A stretch of DNA of 64,000 nt. Origin: Robertmurraya sp. FSL R5-0851 (GTDB lineage: Bacteria; Bacillota; Bacilli; Bacillales; Cytobacillaceae). Position 1 is the first letter of the stretch. Every line of letters begins with the position of its first letter. Positions 17,917 to 26,767 of this stretch are shown here, one piece after another. The notes below the pieces were generated by a model that saw only the letters and a list, made by a program, of their open reading frames with translations, made no database searches and was not told where the DNA came from. The stretch spans positions 1,469,001-1,533,000 of the forward strand of contig NZ_JBBOOE010000001.1 in the NCBI RefSeq assembly GCF_038002965.1, written 5' to 3'. Made by a program: the position numbers and the translations under genes.

Positions 17917-18045
17917 ATGATATTATACAAATTTTCACATGAAAAACTTCTGAATACAGAGGAACAAACATATGATATTGCTGTACTACATAAACAGCTT
18001 ATTCATACTAGTGTTTCCGTGATGGAAAAAGTGGGGGGAAAGTGA
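17917..18045 (+). CDS. Possible small protein of 42 residues, unrecognised
   Basis: An open frame of 42 codons fills the 157-bp gap between murE and mraY. It has AAGGAAGG (17898-17905) about 11 bp before its ATG, and its TGA overlaps the mraY ATG (TGATG), a sign of translational coupling. The product begins [13 protein letters not shown] and is mildly charged, with no membrane helix or known motif. It may be a real small protein, a leader peptide that couples mraY translation, or a remnant. I do not recognise it, and B. subtilis has no annotated gene here that I know of. Confidence 0.35.
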   Translation: MILYKFSHEKLLNTEEQTYDIAVLHKQLIHTSVSVMEKVGGK

Positions 18046-19016
18046 TGGAGCAAGTTATTTTATTCACAATATTAGTGGGATTTCTTATTTCGGTCATCCT
18101 ATCCCCAATTTTGATTCCGTTTTTAAGAAGGTTGAAATTCGGACAAAGCATTAGAGAAGAAGGACCTAAATCGCATCAAAAGAAATCAGGTACTCCGACG
18201 ATGGGCGGAACAATGATTTTATTATCTATCGTTGTTACAACTATTGTGATGACATCGAAGTATTCAGAGCTTTCCGTACAAACATATTTACTACTTTTTG
18301 TAACCATTGGATTTGGTTTATTAGGATTTTTAGATGACTTTATTAAAGTAGTCATGAAGAGAAATTTAGGATTAACCTCAAAACAAAAACTATTTGGACA
18401 AATCGTTATTTCGTTTATTTTTTATTTTATTTTAAGACAAAATGAATTTTCAACAACAGTCTCCATTCCACTAACTGACATTTCTTTTGACCTTGGATGG
18501 CTGTATGTATTTTTTATCATTTTCTGGTTGGTCGGATTTTCGAATGCTGTCAATTTAACAGATGGTCTAGATGGTCTTGTTTCGGGGACAGCGGCTATTG
18601 CTTTTGGAGCTTTTGCAGTATTGTCTTGGAACCAAGAGGCATATGATGTAGCCATTTTCTCTTTAGCAGTTGTTGGTGCAGTCCTAGGATTTCTTGTTTT
18701 TAATGCCCATCCCGCTAAAGTATTTATGGGAGATACTGGATCTCTTGCTTTAGGGGGAGCGATTGCAACTATTGCCATCTTAACTAAACTAGAAATTCTG
18801 CTTATCATTATCGGAGGAATATTTGTTGTTGAAACCCTGTCTGTCATTCTGCAGGTGATTTCTTTTAAAACAACTGGTAAAAGGATATTCCGTATGAGTC
18901 CTTTGCACCATCATTATGAGTTAATCGGTTGGTCCGAATGGAGAGTAGTTGTCACATTCTGGACAGTTGGGTTATTATGTGCAGTATTAGGAATCTATAT
19001 TGAGGTGTGGTTGTAA
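18045..19016 (+). CDS. mraY: Phospho-MurNAc-pentapeptide translocase MraY
   Basis: A 323-residue membrane enzyme with about ten helices. Family motifs seen: [10 protein letters not shown] (about 46-55), the aspartate pair FLDDFIK (about 94-100), [12 protein letters not shown] (about 165-176) and the histidine motif SPLHHHYE (about 283-290). It transfers phospho-MurNAc-pentapeptide to undecaprenyl phosphate to form lipid I. ATG 18045 is used; GTG 18042 would add one residue. The stop of the small upstream frame overlaps its start, and murD begins directly after its stop. Confidence 0.96.
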   Translation: MEQVILFTILVGFLISVILSPILIPFLRRLKFGQSIREEGPKSHQKKSGTPTMGGTMILLSIVVTTIVMTSKYSELSVQTYLLLFVTIGFGLLGFLDDFIKVVMKRNLGLTSKQKLFGQIVISFIFYFILRQNEFSTTVSIPLTDISFDLGWLYVFFIIFWLVGFSNAVNLTDGLDGLVSGTAAIAFGAFAVLSWNQEAYDVAIFSLAVVGAVLGFLVFNAHPAKVFMGDTGSLALGGAIATIAILTKLEILLIIIGGIFVVETLSVILQVISFKTTGKRIFRMSPLHHHYELIGWSEWRVVVTFWTVGLLCAVLGIYIEVWL

Positions 19017-20369
19017 TTGAGAGATATTAAAGATTATGTTCATAAAAAAGTACTTGTACTAGGTTTAGCGAAGAGTGGGGTCGGTGCAGCAAATTTGTTG
19101 CACCGTTTAGGTGCGTTTGTCACTGTAAATGATAACAAACCATTGTTTGAGAATCCAGAAGCTCAAGGATTGCTTGAACAAGGGATTACAGTTATTTGCG
19201 GAAGTCATCCCGTCGAGCTTTTAGATGATGGCTTCGAGCTTATCGTAAAGAACCCAGGTATTCCTTATCATAATGAGATGATCCAAGCGGCCATTGAAAA
19301 AGGGATTCCCATTATTACTGAAGTTGAGCTTGCGTATCAAATTTCTGAAGCTCCTTTTATTGCTATAACAGGTACAAATGGAAAAACTACAACAACCACT
19401 CTTATCTTTGAAATGTTAAAGGCGGGAAATAAGGCTCCTTTGATTGCGGGGAACATTGGAACAGTCGCATCAGAGGTGGCTCAGCAAGCTACATCTGAAA
19501 ATACAATTGTTATTGAACTATCATCGTTTCAGCTAATGGGAATTACAACATTCAAGCCGAGGATTGCTATACTCACTAATCTGTATGAGGCCCATTTAGA
19601 CTATCATGGTACCAAAGGAGAGTATTGGAGCGCGAAAGCAAATATAACTAAGTACCAAACAGAAGAGGATTACTTTATCGTTAATGGAGATCAAGAGAGC
19701 ACTTTCGAAATTGGTCAAAAAAGCAAGGCAGACTGTGTTCCTTTTTCTACAAGAGAATTCCAATCAAATGGTGCTTATGTATTAGATGATTATTTGTATT
19801 TTAAAGATGAAAAGATTATTGAAATCTCTGATATTGTTTTACCTGGAGCGCATAACCTTGAAAATATCCTTTCAGCAGTAGCTGCAGCGAAGCTTACAAA
19901 TGTTTCAAACGAAGCCATTGTTGAGGTTTTGACGACCTTTACAGGTGTTAAGCATCGTCTTCAATATATAGGAGAGATCGAAGGACGTAAGTTTTATAAT
20001 GATTCAAAAGCAACAAATATATTAGCGACAGAAAAAGCTTTGACTGCATTCAAGACACCTATTGTGTTACTTGCCGGAGGATTGGATCGTGGAAACGGAT
20101 TTGACGAGTTAATTCCATTCTTGCACAATGTGAAAACTGTTGTCACGTTTGGACAAACGGCTCGTAAAATTGAGGAAGTAGCACAGAAGGCAGGAATAAA
20201 AACAATTCTCCGTGTCGATAATGTGGAAAAAGCCGTACCTGTTGCCTTTACACACTCAAATGCAGGAGATGTGATCCTTTTATCACCTGCATGTGCTAGC
20301 TGGGATCAATACAAAACTTTTGAGGTTAGAGGAGACATTTTTATCAATGCGGTGCATAAGCTTAAGTAA
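19017..20369 (+). CDS. murD: UDP-MurNAc-Ala:D-glutamate ligase
   Basis: A 450-residue Mur ligase with the N-terminal UDP-binding domain ([17 protein letters not shown]), the P-loop [17 protein letters not shown] (about 116-132) and the C-terminal PACASWDQ (about 422-429) typical of MurD. It adds D-glutamate to UDP-MurNAc-L-alanine in the cytoplasm. It starts at TTG 19017, immediately after the mraY stop, with GAGGTG at 19002-19007. A weak hairpin (20374-20394) follows the gene. Confidence 0.95.
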   Translation: MRDIKDYVHKKVLVLGLAKSGVGAANLLHRLGAFVTVNDNKPLFENPEAQGLLEQGITVICGSHPVELLDDGFELIVKNPGIPYHNEMIQAAIEKGIPIITEVELAYQISEAPFIAITGTNGKTTTTTLIFEMLKAGNKAPLIAGNIGTVASEVAQQATSENTIVIELSSFQLMGITTFKPRIAILTNLYEAHLDYHGTKGEYWSAKANITKYQTEEDYFIVNGDQESTFEIGQKSKADCVPFSTREFQSNGAYVLDDYLYFKDEKIIEISDIVLPGAHNLENILSAVAAAKLTNVSNEAIVEVLTTFTGVKHRLQYIGEIEGRKFYNDSKATNILATEKALTAFKTPIVLLAGGLDRGNGFDELIPFLHNVKTVVTFGQTARKIEEVAQKAGIKTILRVDNVEKAVPVAFTHSNAGDVILLSPACASWDQYKTFEVRGDIFINAVHKLK

Positions 20370-20465
20370 GGGCTTGTCTTATGGAGACAATTTTAACATA
20401 ATCGTTTCTAATTAAGGTTTAATCCTCACTGTAAGCCCTAAAACTTGCATTCGAGGTGTGTTCTT

Positions 20466-21566
20466 TTGCCGACTAAAAAAGCTACTCCAGATCTGATATT
20501 ATTGATTGTAACATTTACCCTATTAGCGACCGGATTAATTATGGTTTATAGTGCGAGTGCCATTTGGGCTGACTATAAATTTGATGATTCTTTTTATTTT
20601 GCTAAACGACAAATGTTGTTTGCAGGGGTCGGCATTGTGACCATGTTCTTCATTATGAATGTCGATTATTGGACGTGGCGAACTTTTGCAAAAATGATCA
20701 TAATCATCTGCTTTGTGCTTCTTATTCTTGTACTCATCCCAGGGATAGGAAATGTAAGAAATGGTTCCCGAAGCTGGATTGGGGTAGGTGCGTTTTCAAT
20801 TCAGCCTTCAGAGTTTATGAAGCTTGCAATGATTGCGTTTTTAGCTAAGTTTCTTTCAGAAAATCAAAAAAAGATCACTTCGTTCAGAAAAGGTTTAATG
20901 CCATCCCTTGGTTTAGTATTTCTTGCCTTCGGGATGATTATGCTACAGCCTGACTTAGGGACTGGAACGGTGATGGTTGGAACATCGGTTGTCATGATTT
21001 TTATTGCTGGTGCGAGGATTGGTCATTTTGTCGGCTTAGGGCTGCTTGGGGTAATTGGGTTTGTTGGCTTAGTTATCTCAGCTCCTTACCGAATCAAAAG
21101 GATTACCTCCTTTTTAGATCCATGGGAGGATCCACTCGGAAGTGGTTTTCAAATCATTCAGTCACTATATGCGATTGGACCAGGCGGGTTATTTGGTTTA
21201 GGATTAGGACAAAGTAGGCAAAAATTCTTTTATCTACCTGAACCACAAACCGATTTTATCTTTGCTATCTTGGCAGAAGAATTAGGTTTCATTGGAGGCT
21301 CCTTTGTACTACTTCTTTTCGCTTTATTATTATGGCGTGGAATTCGTATTGCACTGGGTGCTCCAGATTTATATGGAAGTTTCTTAGCTGTTGGAATTGT
21401 GGCAATGGTTGCTATTCAAGTAATGATCAATGTGGGTGTGGTTACAGGGCTTATGCCGGTAACTGGAATTACTCTCCCGTTTCTAAGCTATGGAGGTTCT
21501 TCCTTAACACTCATGCTTATGGCCATTGGGGTGCTACTGAATATTAGTAAACACTCGAAATTATGA
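20466..21566 (+). CDS. spoVE: Stage V sporulation protein E (SEDS glycosyltransferase)
   Basis: A 366-residue SEDS family polymerase with ten predicted membrane helices. Motifs: SGLIMVYSASA-like N-terminus, FSIQPSEFMKLAMI (about 111-124), LPEPQTDFIFAI (about 253-264) and the C-terminal PFLSYGGSSL (about 337-346). It partners SpoVD in spore cortex synthesis. TTG 20466 (MPTKKATPDL) with CGAGGTG at 20452-20458 gives exactly the B. subtilis SpoVE length; TTG 20445 would add seven residues with no support. The spot between murD and murG is the one held by spoVE in B. subtilis; a separate ftsW is expected elsewhere. Confidence 0.93.
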   Translation: MPTKKATPDLILLIVTFTLLATGLIMVYSASAIWADYKFDDSFYFAKRQMLFAGVGIVTMFFIMNVDYWTWRTFAKMIIIICFVLLILVLIPGIGNVRNGSRSWIGVGAFSIQPSEFMKLAMIAFLAKFLSENQKKITSFRKGLMPSLGLVFLAFGMIMLQPDLGTGTVMVGTSVVMIFIAGARIGHFVGLGLLGVIGFVGLVISAPYRIKRITSFLDPWEDPLGSGFQIIQSLYAIGPGGLFGLGLGQSRQKFFYLPEPQTDFIFAILAEELGFIGGSFVLLLFALLLWRGIRIALGAPDLYGSFLAVGIVAMVAIQVMINVGVVTGLMPVTGITLPFLSYGGSSLTLMLMAIGVLLNISKHSKL

Positions 21567-21580
21567 GATAGGTAAGTTTA

Positions 21581-21612
21581 AGAACCCTGTTATTCATGCA
21601 GGGTTCTCTTCT
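21581..21612 (+). terminator. Hairpin terminator after spoVE
   Basis: A perfect 9-bp stem (AGAACCCTG / CAGGGTTCT) with a nine-base loop, followed by a moderately T-rich tract. The following 160 bp before murG contain no gene and no promoter that I can assign firmly. Confidence 0.72.
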
Positions 21613-21772
21613 GTTTATTATTACATTTAGATGACAATCGTTCGTTGTTTTTCGATTTGTCGTTTGAAATATAGTAAAATGGGGTAAAACGTGAGGGTGA
21701 TTTTTTTCAGAAGACATCATGACTATCACCTATGAATAGTTGATTTTTCAACGTTAAGGAGAGTGGAAAGAA

Positions 21773-22879
21773 TTGCGTATAGTTGTAAGTGGTGGTGGAA
21801 CCGGTGGTCATATTTATCCGGCTCTTGCGCTTATTAGAGAGATACAAAAGGAACATAATAATGCTGAGTTTTTATATATCGGTACTGAAAAAGGATTAGA
21901 AAATACCATTGTTAAAAGAGAAAACATTCCTTTTCAATCCATACATATTACTGGGTTTAAACGTAAACTTTCAATAGATAATGTGAAAACGGTGATTAGA
22001 TTCTTAAAGGGTGTTCAGAAAAGTAAGCAATATTTAAAAGAATTTAAAGCAGATGTAGTCATAGGAACGGGCGGGTACGTATGCGGTCCTGTTGTGTATG
22101 CTGCTTCTAAGCTTGGAATTCCAACAATCATACATGAACAAAACAGTGTACCGGGATTAACGAATAAGTTTTTAAGTCGATATGTCGATAAAGTTGCTAT
22201 TTGTTTTGAAGAAGCGAAAAGCTATTTTCCTCAAGAAAAGGTTGAACTTACAGGAAATCCCAGAGCATCTGAAGTATTAAATAAGGATGGGATTAAGGGG
22301 AAACTGTCTGTTGGTTTAAAAACAAATGTTCCATCTGTATTAGTAGTAGGTGGAAGTCGTGGAGCACGGCCTATAAATGAAGCCATTTTAAAATCATTGT
22401 CAGTGCTTAGTGAAAAACCTTATCAAGTATTATATGTAACCGGAGAGGTTCACTATGATGAAGTACTCAAAGAAGTGGAATTAGTCGGGAACCCTGATAA
22501 CGTCATAGTAAAGCCTTTTATTCATAATATGCCAGAAGTGCTTGCAGGAATGGATCTAATTGTTGCTCGAGCAGGTGCAACGACATTAGCTGAATTGACA
22601 TCTTTAGGCGTACCTAGCATACTTGTTCCTAGCCCATATGTGACAAACAATCATCAGGAAAAAAATGCTCGCGCCTTAAGTGATCATGGTGCTGCCATTT
22701 TAATGCTTGAAAAAGACCTAACGGCTACTAAATTAGTAGAGCAAATGGATTCTCTCTTACTTAATAAAGAGAGCTTAAAAGAAATGAAGAAAGCAGCCTA
22801 TAAATTAGGGATTCGTGATGCGGCCCAGAGACTGTATCGATTAATGGAGACGTTACTAACAAAAAGAAACGGTCGATAA
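21773..22879 (+). CDS. murG: Undecaprenyl-PP-MurNAc-pentapeptide GlcNAc transferase MurG
   Basis: A 368-residue GT-B glycosyltransferase. G-loops [16 protein letters not shown] (4-19) and [10 protein letters not shown] (about 97-106), and the UDP-GlcNAc-binding region GATTLAEL near 266-273 are visible. It converts lipid I to lipid II at the inner face of the membrane. It starts at TTG 21773 behind AAGGAGAG (21756-21763). A short palindrome pair (CCTAGG at 22888 and 22901) follows but lacks a T run. Confidence 0.95.
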   Translation: MRIVVSGGGTGGHIYPALALIREIQKEHNNAEFLYIGTEKGLENTIVKRENIPFQSIHITGFKRKLSIDNVKTVIRFLKGVQKSKQYLKEFKADVVIGTGGYVCGPVVYAASKLGIPTIIHEQNSVPGLTNKFLSRYVDKVAICFEEAKSYFPQEKVELTGNPRASEVLNKDGIKGKLSVGLKTNVPSVLVVGGSRGARPINEAILKSLSVLSEKPYQVLYVTGEVHYDEVLKEVELVGNPDNVIVKPFIHNMPEVLAGMDLIVARAGATTLAELTSLGVPSILVPSPYVTNNHQEKNARALSDHGAAILMLEKDLTATKLVEQMDSLLLNKESLKEMKKAAYKLGIRDAAQRLYRLMETLLTKRNGR

Positions 22880-22957
22880 TAATGATTCCTAGGTTTGTAG
22901 CCTAGGTTTGACACGATGCATAAGATAAAATAACTCCGACTGAAAGGGGAGGTAGGA

Positions 22958-23866
22958 ATGATTGGATTAGCTGAAGAATTAAAGCAGTCTAAGATTGGAA
23001 CGGTAAAAGAAAATGAGCCAATGGCGAATCATACAACGATTAAGATTGGTGGACCTGCAGAACTTTTTGTAGAGCCCTCATCAGTAGAAAACTTAGAAGC
23101 GACCATGAATTTGATCCGCAAGTATAGAGTACAGTGGATTGCTATTGGAAGAGGGTCAAACTTACTCGTGTCTGATCGAGGAATTTCCGGTGTGGTAATT
23201 AAGCTTGGTGCAGGGGTAGATAAGGTTGAAATTAATGGAACTACACTTACGGTTGGTGGTGGACATTCACTTGTAAGCTTGGCAACTTCCATCAGTAGAA
23301 AAGGGTTATCCGGATTAGAGTTTGCTAGTGGGATTCCTGGGTCTGTCGGTGGTGCAGTGTTTATGAACGCGGGGGCACATGGCTCTGATATATCAAAGAT
23401 ACTCGAAAAAGCTCTTGTGCTTTTTGAAGACGGCACATTAGAATGGGTAGCTAATGAGGAAATGGAGTTTTCTTACCGAACCTCTGTGTTGCAAAAAAAG
23501 CGTCCAGGTGTTGTTGTTGAAGCTGTTTTTTCATTGAAAGAAGGAAACAAGGATTCTATTTTTGGTGAAATGCAAAAGAACAAAGACTACCGCAAAGAAA
23601 CCCAGCCATGGAATTTCCCGTGTGCGGGTAGCATTTTTCGTAATCCACTGCCAAATTATGCAGGTAAGTTAATTGAGGTTGCTGGCTTAAAGGGATACCA
23701 AATCGGTGGGGCTAAAATATCAGAAATGCATGGGAATTTCATCGTAAATACAGGAAACGCAAAAGCTGACGATGTTTTACAGTTAATTCAGCATGTTAAG
23801 GATACGATATATGATTTGTATGAAGTAAAAATGGAAACAGAAGTTGAAATAATAGGAATAAAATAG
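22958..23866 (+). CDS. murB: UDP-N-acetylenolpyruvoylglucosamine reductase MurB
   Basis: A 302-residue FAD enzyme with the N-terminal FAD-binding segment ([27 protein letters not shown] near 65-74; [24 protein letters not shown] near 123-146) and the C-terminal [10 protein letters not shown] (about 221-230) holding the catalytic serine of type II MurB. It reduces UDP-GlcNAc-enolpyruvate to UDP-MurNAc with NADPH. The position after murG matches B. subtilis. Confidence 0.95.
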   Translation: MIGLAEELKQSKIGTVKENEPMANHTTIKIGGPAELFVEPSSVENLEATMNLIRKYRVQWIAIGRGSNLLVSDRGISGVVIKLGAGVDKVEINGTTLTVGGGHSLVSLATSISRKGLSGLEFASGIPGSVGGAVFMNAGAHGSDISKILEKALVLFEDGTLEWVANEEMEFSYRTSVLQKKRPGVVVEAVFSLKEGNKDSIFGEMQKNKDYRKETQPWNFPCAGSIFRNPLPNYAGKLIEVAGLKGYQIGGAKISEMHGNFIVNTGNAKADDVLQLIQHVKDTIYDLYEVKMETEVEIIGIK

Positions 23867-23898
23867 GATGATTGTCCCCCTTACAAAGTATCAGTATG

Positions 23899-23907
23899 TG
23901 ATATAAT
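23899..23907 (+). promoter_or_regulatory. Extended -10 sigma-A promoter before divIB
   Basis: TGATATAAT is a perfect extended -10 element (TGnTATAAT). No good -35 is present at the usual distance (TTACAA at 23881 is only 15 bp away). The predicted start near 23914 would give a leader of about 125 nt that contains the hairpin at 23941-23970 before divIB. Confidence 0.6.
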
Positions 23908-23940
23908 AAATACTTGGGAAATTACTTATTACCTAAAAAT

Positions 23941-23970
23941 AACGGCATGATTTCTCGTGCCGTTGTTTTC
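23941..23970 (+). terminator. Terminator-like hairpin in the murB-divIB interval
   Basis: Stem AACGGCA / TGCCGTT, extended inward by partly pairing bases (10 positions in all, loop TTTC), followed by GTTTTC, a modest T tract. It may end the upstream transcript or act as a partial terminator in the leader that starts near 23914. Confidence 0.6.
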
Positions 23971-24038
23971 ACTTATAAAAAATTATTGGATTCTCTGTTT
24001 TTTACACAAAATATATTAGCGATAGTGAGGTGATTGGA

Positions 24039-24824
24039 TTGGATCAGGGGAAAATAGTCTCGATTGAAGAACGGATTCCCAAATTGAAACAACAAAGACG
24101 AAAAAAGGCAAATAGAAGACTTGTAACCTTATTAAGTTTATTCTTCTTGTTAATCGTTTGTGTCGTTTATTTCCAATCACCGCTCAGTCATATTAAAAAA
24201 ATAAGTGTTAGTGGTAATGACTTATATAAGGCTGAACTTCTTGTGAAAAACAGTGGCTTGTCCACTGGAATGAATATTTGGAAGCTTGATAAGAAAGAAG
24301 TGGAAACGAAAATAGAGAAGCTTCCGGAAATAAAATCAGCAACTGTAAAATGGTCATTTCCTAATAGTGTATTAATTACTGTAGAGGAATATGATCGGAT
24401 TGCCGTTATTGCAAATGAAAATTCGTTTATTCCCGTGTTAGAGAATGGTGAAATACTAGAGGATGAAGGGATTACAAGCTCCCCTTCTAATGCCCCGATA
24501 TTAATTGGTTTTACAGAAGGTGAGATCCTTGAAGAGATGGTTAATAGCCTGAAAGAGCTCCCGTTTGAAATTCTTTACTCCATTTCAGAAGTGAACTACA
24601 CACCGAAAGAAACGGATCGTTTCCATATTTCTTTATATATGAATGATGGAAATGAAGTCAGTGCATCTTTAAGGAGTTTCTCAAAAAAAATGATACACTA
24701 CCCTTCCATCGTTAGTCAGTTAGATCCGTCACAAAAGGGTGTCATTGATTTAGAGGTGGGTTCGTATTTTAAATCATACGACCCAGGAGGAGTTGAAACA
24801 AGTGAAGAAGAGGGTGAAGGGTAA
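24039..24824 (+). CDS. divIB: Cell division protein DivIB (FtsQ family)
   Basis: A 261-residue bitopic protein: a basic cytoplasmic tail with EERIPKLKQQRRKKANRR (about 9-26), one membrane helix (about 28-48), a POTRA domain (about 50-120) and the FtsQ/DivIB beta domain. It joins FtsL and DivIC in the divisome. TTG 24039 is chosen because GAGGTGAT (24027-24034) is its ribosome site; the GTG at 24030 lies within that site. The tail overlaps ylxW by 23 bp. Confidence 0.92.
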   Translation: MDQGKIVSIEERIPKLKQQRRKKANRRLVTLLSLFFLLIVCVVYFQSPLSHIKKISVSGNDLYKAELLVKNSGLSTGMNIWKLDKKEVETKIEKLPEIKSATVKWSFPNSVLITVEEYDRIAVIANENSFIPVLENGEILEDEGITSSPSNAPILIGFTEGEILEEMVNSLKELPFEILYSISEVNYTPKETDRFHISLYMNDGNEVSASLRSFSKKMIHYPSIVSQLDPSQKGVIDLEVGSYFKSYDPGGVETSEEEGEG

Positions 24825-25503
24825 ACATGTTATCCTCTCGTTAGTTTTCCTTGTATTAGGTTATATGGTGTCTTTTTCTTACCATTTAACTAAGCAGGAA
24901 AAAGCACAAAATACGATAACGGACAAGCAGTGGAATCGTGATTTAGAATTGCGAAATCAGTTGATTTCACAGGAAGAAAGAAACCGAGAGCTTCAGAATG
25001 AATTAAAGGAAAAACAAGATAAAATTGTAGAGATTGAAGAAGAATTAGCGAAAGAAGAACAAGTTTTCTTCAATCTCGCGGAAGACGCGGAAAAATATCG
25101 TATGTTTGTAGGTAAAGTCAAGGTAAAAGGGAAGGGAGTAGAAGTGTCCCTTGCTGATGGTGACTACAATCCTAATGAAGAAAACATAAATAACTATATT
25201 GTTCATGAGCACCATGTCTTTAAAGTGATTAATGAGTTATATATTTCGGGTGCTTCGGCAATTGCGATTAATGGGCAAAGGCTCACACATAATTCCTATA
25301 TTCTTTGTAATGGTCCAGTGATTGAAGTGGATGGATATCAACATCCTGCTCCTTTTGTTATTACGGCTATTGGTGATCCTGATGTGATGACCTCTGCTTT
25401 GAATTTAACAGGAGGAATTAAAGATATGCTGGTAAATGACAATATTGAAGTAACGATCCAGAAAAAAGAAGAAGTTATATTAGATCCGTTATTAGGCACT
25501 TAA
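24802..25503 (+). CDS. ylxW: DUF881 family protein YlxW
   Basis: A 233-residue protein with one N-terminal membrane helix (about 12-32), a coiled coil (about 40-90) and the DUF881 domain (about 95-230; ISGASAIAINGQRLTHNSYILCNGP is characteristic). DUF881 proteins lie beside division genes in Firmicutes and Actinobacteria, but the biochemical role is unknown. GTG 24802 is favoured because GGAGGAG (24786-24792) is correctly spaced; TTG 24793 is too close to it. GTG 24814 is a further alternative. Its paralog ylxX follows. Confidence 0.88.
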   Translation: MKKRVKGKHVILSLVFLVLGYMVSFSYHLTKQEKAQNTITDKQWNRDLELRNQLISQEERNRELQNELKEKQDKIVEIEEELAKEEQVFFNLAEDAEKYRMFVGKVKVKGKGVEVSLADGDYNPNEENINNYIVHEHHVFKVINELYISGASAIAINGQRLTHNSYILCNGPVIEVDGYQHPAPFVITAIGDPDVMTSALNLTGGIKDMLVNDNIEVTIQKKEEVILDPLLGT

Positions 25504-25555
25504 CTCTTTTTGAATGTTTTGTCCACAATAATGAAGAAAGCTAGGTGATTTTTAC

Positions 25556-26284
25556 GTGGACAGAAAGAAAATAAACAGCTTGGTAATCATCGGGGTCATT
25601 GTTGGATTCATGCTTGCTATCCAATTTCAAACGGTCTCTAAACCAGAGGTACGAGACACAAGGGATACCTGGCAGCTTCGTGAGGATTTACTGAAGGAAA
25701 AGGAACTTCAATCCCGACTGATTAAAGAAATTCGTTCCATTGAAGAAAAATTGAACGAATACGAAACGGAAAGAGAACAGGGAAAAGGAAACACGTTAAG
25801 GAATACTCTAGAGGAATTAAAGCAAGAAGCAGGACTAACAGAGTTGACTGGCCCAGGTTTGACGATATACATAGAACAACTGAATGAAGAATTGATCTTA
25901 GGGACTTCTGGTGCTACACTTTCACCGGACCTATTAGAACGACTGCTAAATGAGATAAATATGTATGGTGCAAAACATGTTTCGGTCGCAGGTCAAAGGG
26001 TGATCAATACTACTGTAATCCGTGATATAAATGGCGAAACGAAAATAAACGGACGTTCCTTAACAAAATTTCCAATTGAAATTATCGTTTTGACGGAGGA
26101 TTTTACCGTTGCGGAAAAGCTGTACAATCAAATGCAGGTTTCTAAATCAGCAGAAGAATTCTTTATTGATAATTTAACCGTCACCATAAAGAAGCCTGAG
26201 CTTTCCATTGCTGTCCCAGCCTTTGAAGATTCTATTCGAATTAGAGGTATGGAGCAAGTAAAATCTGACAAAGGAGATAGTTAA
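25556..26284 (+). CDS. ylxX: DUF881 family protein YlxX
   Basis: A 242-residue paralog of YlxW with the same plan: membrane helix (about 6-24), coiled coil (about 40-90), DUF881 domain (about 95-225, with INMYGAKHVSVAGQRVINTT). It starts at GTG 25556 behind CTAGGTGAT. The stop is two bases before the sbp start, suggesting one message for ylxX-sbp. Two DUF881 genes followed by sbp is the B. subtilis arrangement. Confidence 0.88.
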   Translation: MDRKKINSLVIIGVIVGFMLAIQFQTVSKPEVRDTRDTWQLREDLLKEKELQSRLIKEIRSIEEKLNEYETEREQGKGNTLRNTLEELKQEAGLTELTGPGLTIYIEQLNEELILGTSGATLSPDLLERLLNEINMYGAKHVSVAGQRVINTTVIRDINGETKINGRSLTKFPIEIIVLTEDFTVAEKLYNQMQVSKSAEEFFIDNLTVTIKKPELSIAVPAFEDSIRIRGMEQVKSDKGDS

Positions 26285-26286
26285 TC

Positions 26287-26637
26287 ATGTGGCTTCCCCT
26301 TTTAGGATTGATCATTGGAGTCGTCCTTGGATTATTAACAGATATATCTGTCCCTGAGGAATATTCCAATTATCTATCCATTGCCGTACTAGCTGCCCTT
26401 GATACTTTATTCGGTGGAATCAGGGCACATCTGCAAAATATATATGACGAAAAGGTTTTTGTTTCCGGTTTTTTCTTTAATATTATTCTTGCTGCAAGTT
26501 TAGCTTTTCTAGGTGTTCATCTTGGTGTAGACTTGTATTTAGCAGCAGTTTTTGCGTTTGGGGTAAGACTATTTCAAAATATAGCCGTGATTCGAAGAAT
26601 TCTGCTAACAAAATGGTCTACAAATAAAGAAAAATAG
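26287..26637 (+). CDS. sbp: Small basic protein Sbp (DUF1290)
   Basis: A 116-residue membrane protein of the DUF1290 family with three predicted helices (about 1-20, 55-78, 80-98). It is conserved between the DUF881 genes and ftsA in Bacillus. Its function is unknown; the fixed location suggests a link to division or membrane organisation. Confidence 0.88.
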   Translation: MWLPLLGLIIGVVLGLLTDISVPEEYSNYLSIAVLAALDTLFGGIRAHLQNIYDEKVFVSGFFFNIILAASLAFLGVHLGVDLYLAAVFAFGVRLFQNIAVIRRILLTKWSTNKEK

Positions 26638-26656
26638 AAAAAATTTGTATATTTTA

Positions 26657-26683
26657 AAAGGGAATATATTAAATTTGCCGAAT
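26657..26683 (+). promoter_or_regulatory. Sigma-H promoter of ftsA-ftsZ
   Basis: AAAGGGAAT (26657-26665; one mismatch to RnAGGAwWW), an 11-bp spacer and GCCGAAT (26677-26683; exact match to RnnGAAT) form a sigma-H-type promoter about 85 bp before the ftsA ATG. B. subtilis has a sigma-H promoter (P2) in the same place, which raises FtsAZ at the onset of sporulation for the polar septum. Confidence 0.78.
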
Positions 26684-26767
26684 AATCTTATAGATACATT
26701 ATTATACGGTATGAAAAAATAGGAATTGTTGTTCAATTTTTTGAATTGTTAAAGGAGGTGCCAAAGA

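Noticed and set aside
20367..20441. Hairpin TTGTCT/AGACAA and inverted pair AGGGCTT/AAGCCCT between murD and spoVE
   Set aside because: Stems are short (6 and 7 bp) and the T tract is poor; could be chance.
21645..21680. Promoter before murG (TTGTTT ... TATAGT/TAAAAT)
   Set aside because: No combination of -35 and -10 has an acceptable spacer and match.
22888..22906. CCTAGG pair between murG and murB as a terminator
   Set aside because: Stem of six pairs with a short TTTG tail; too weak.
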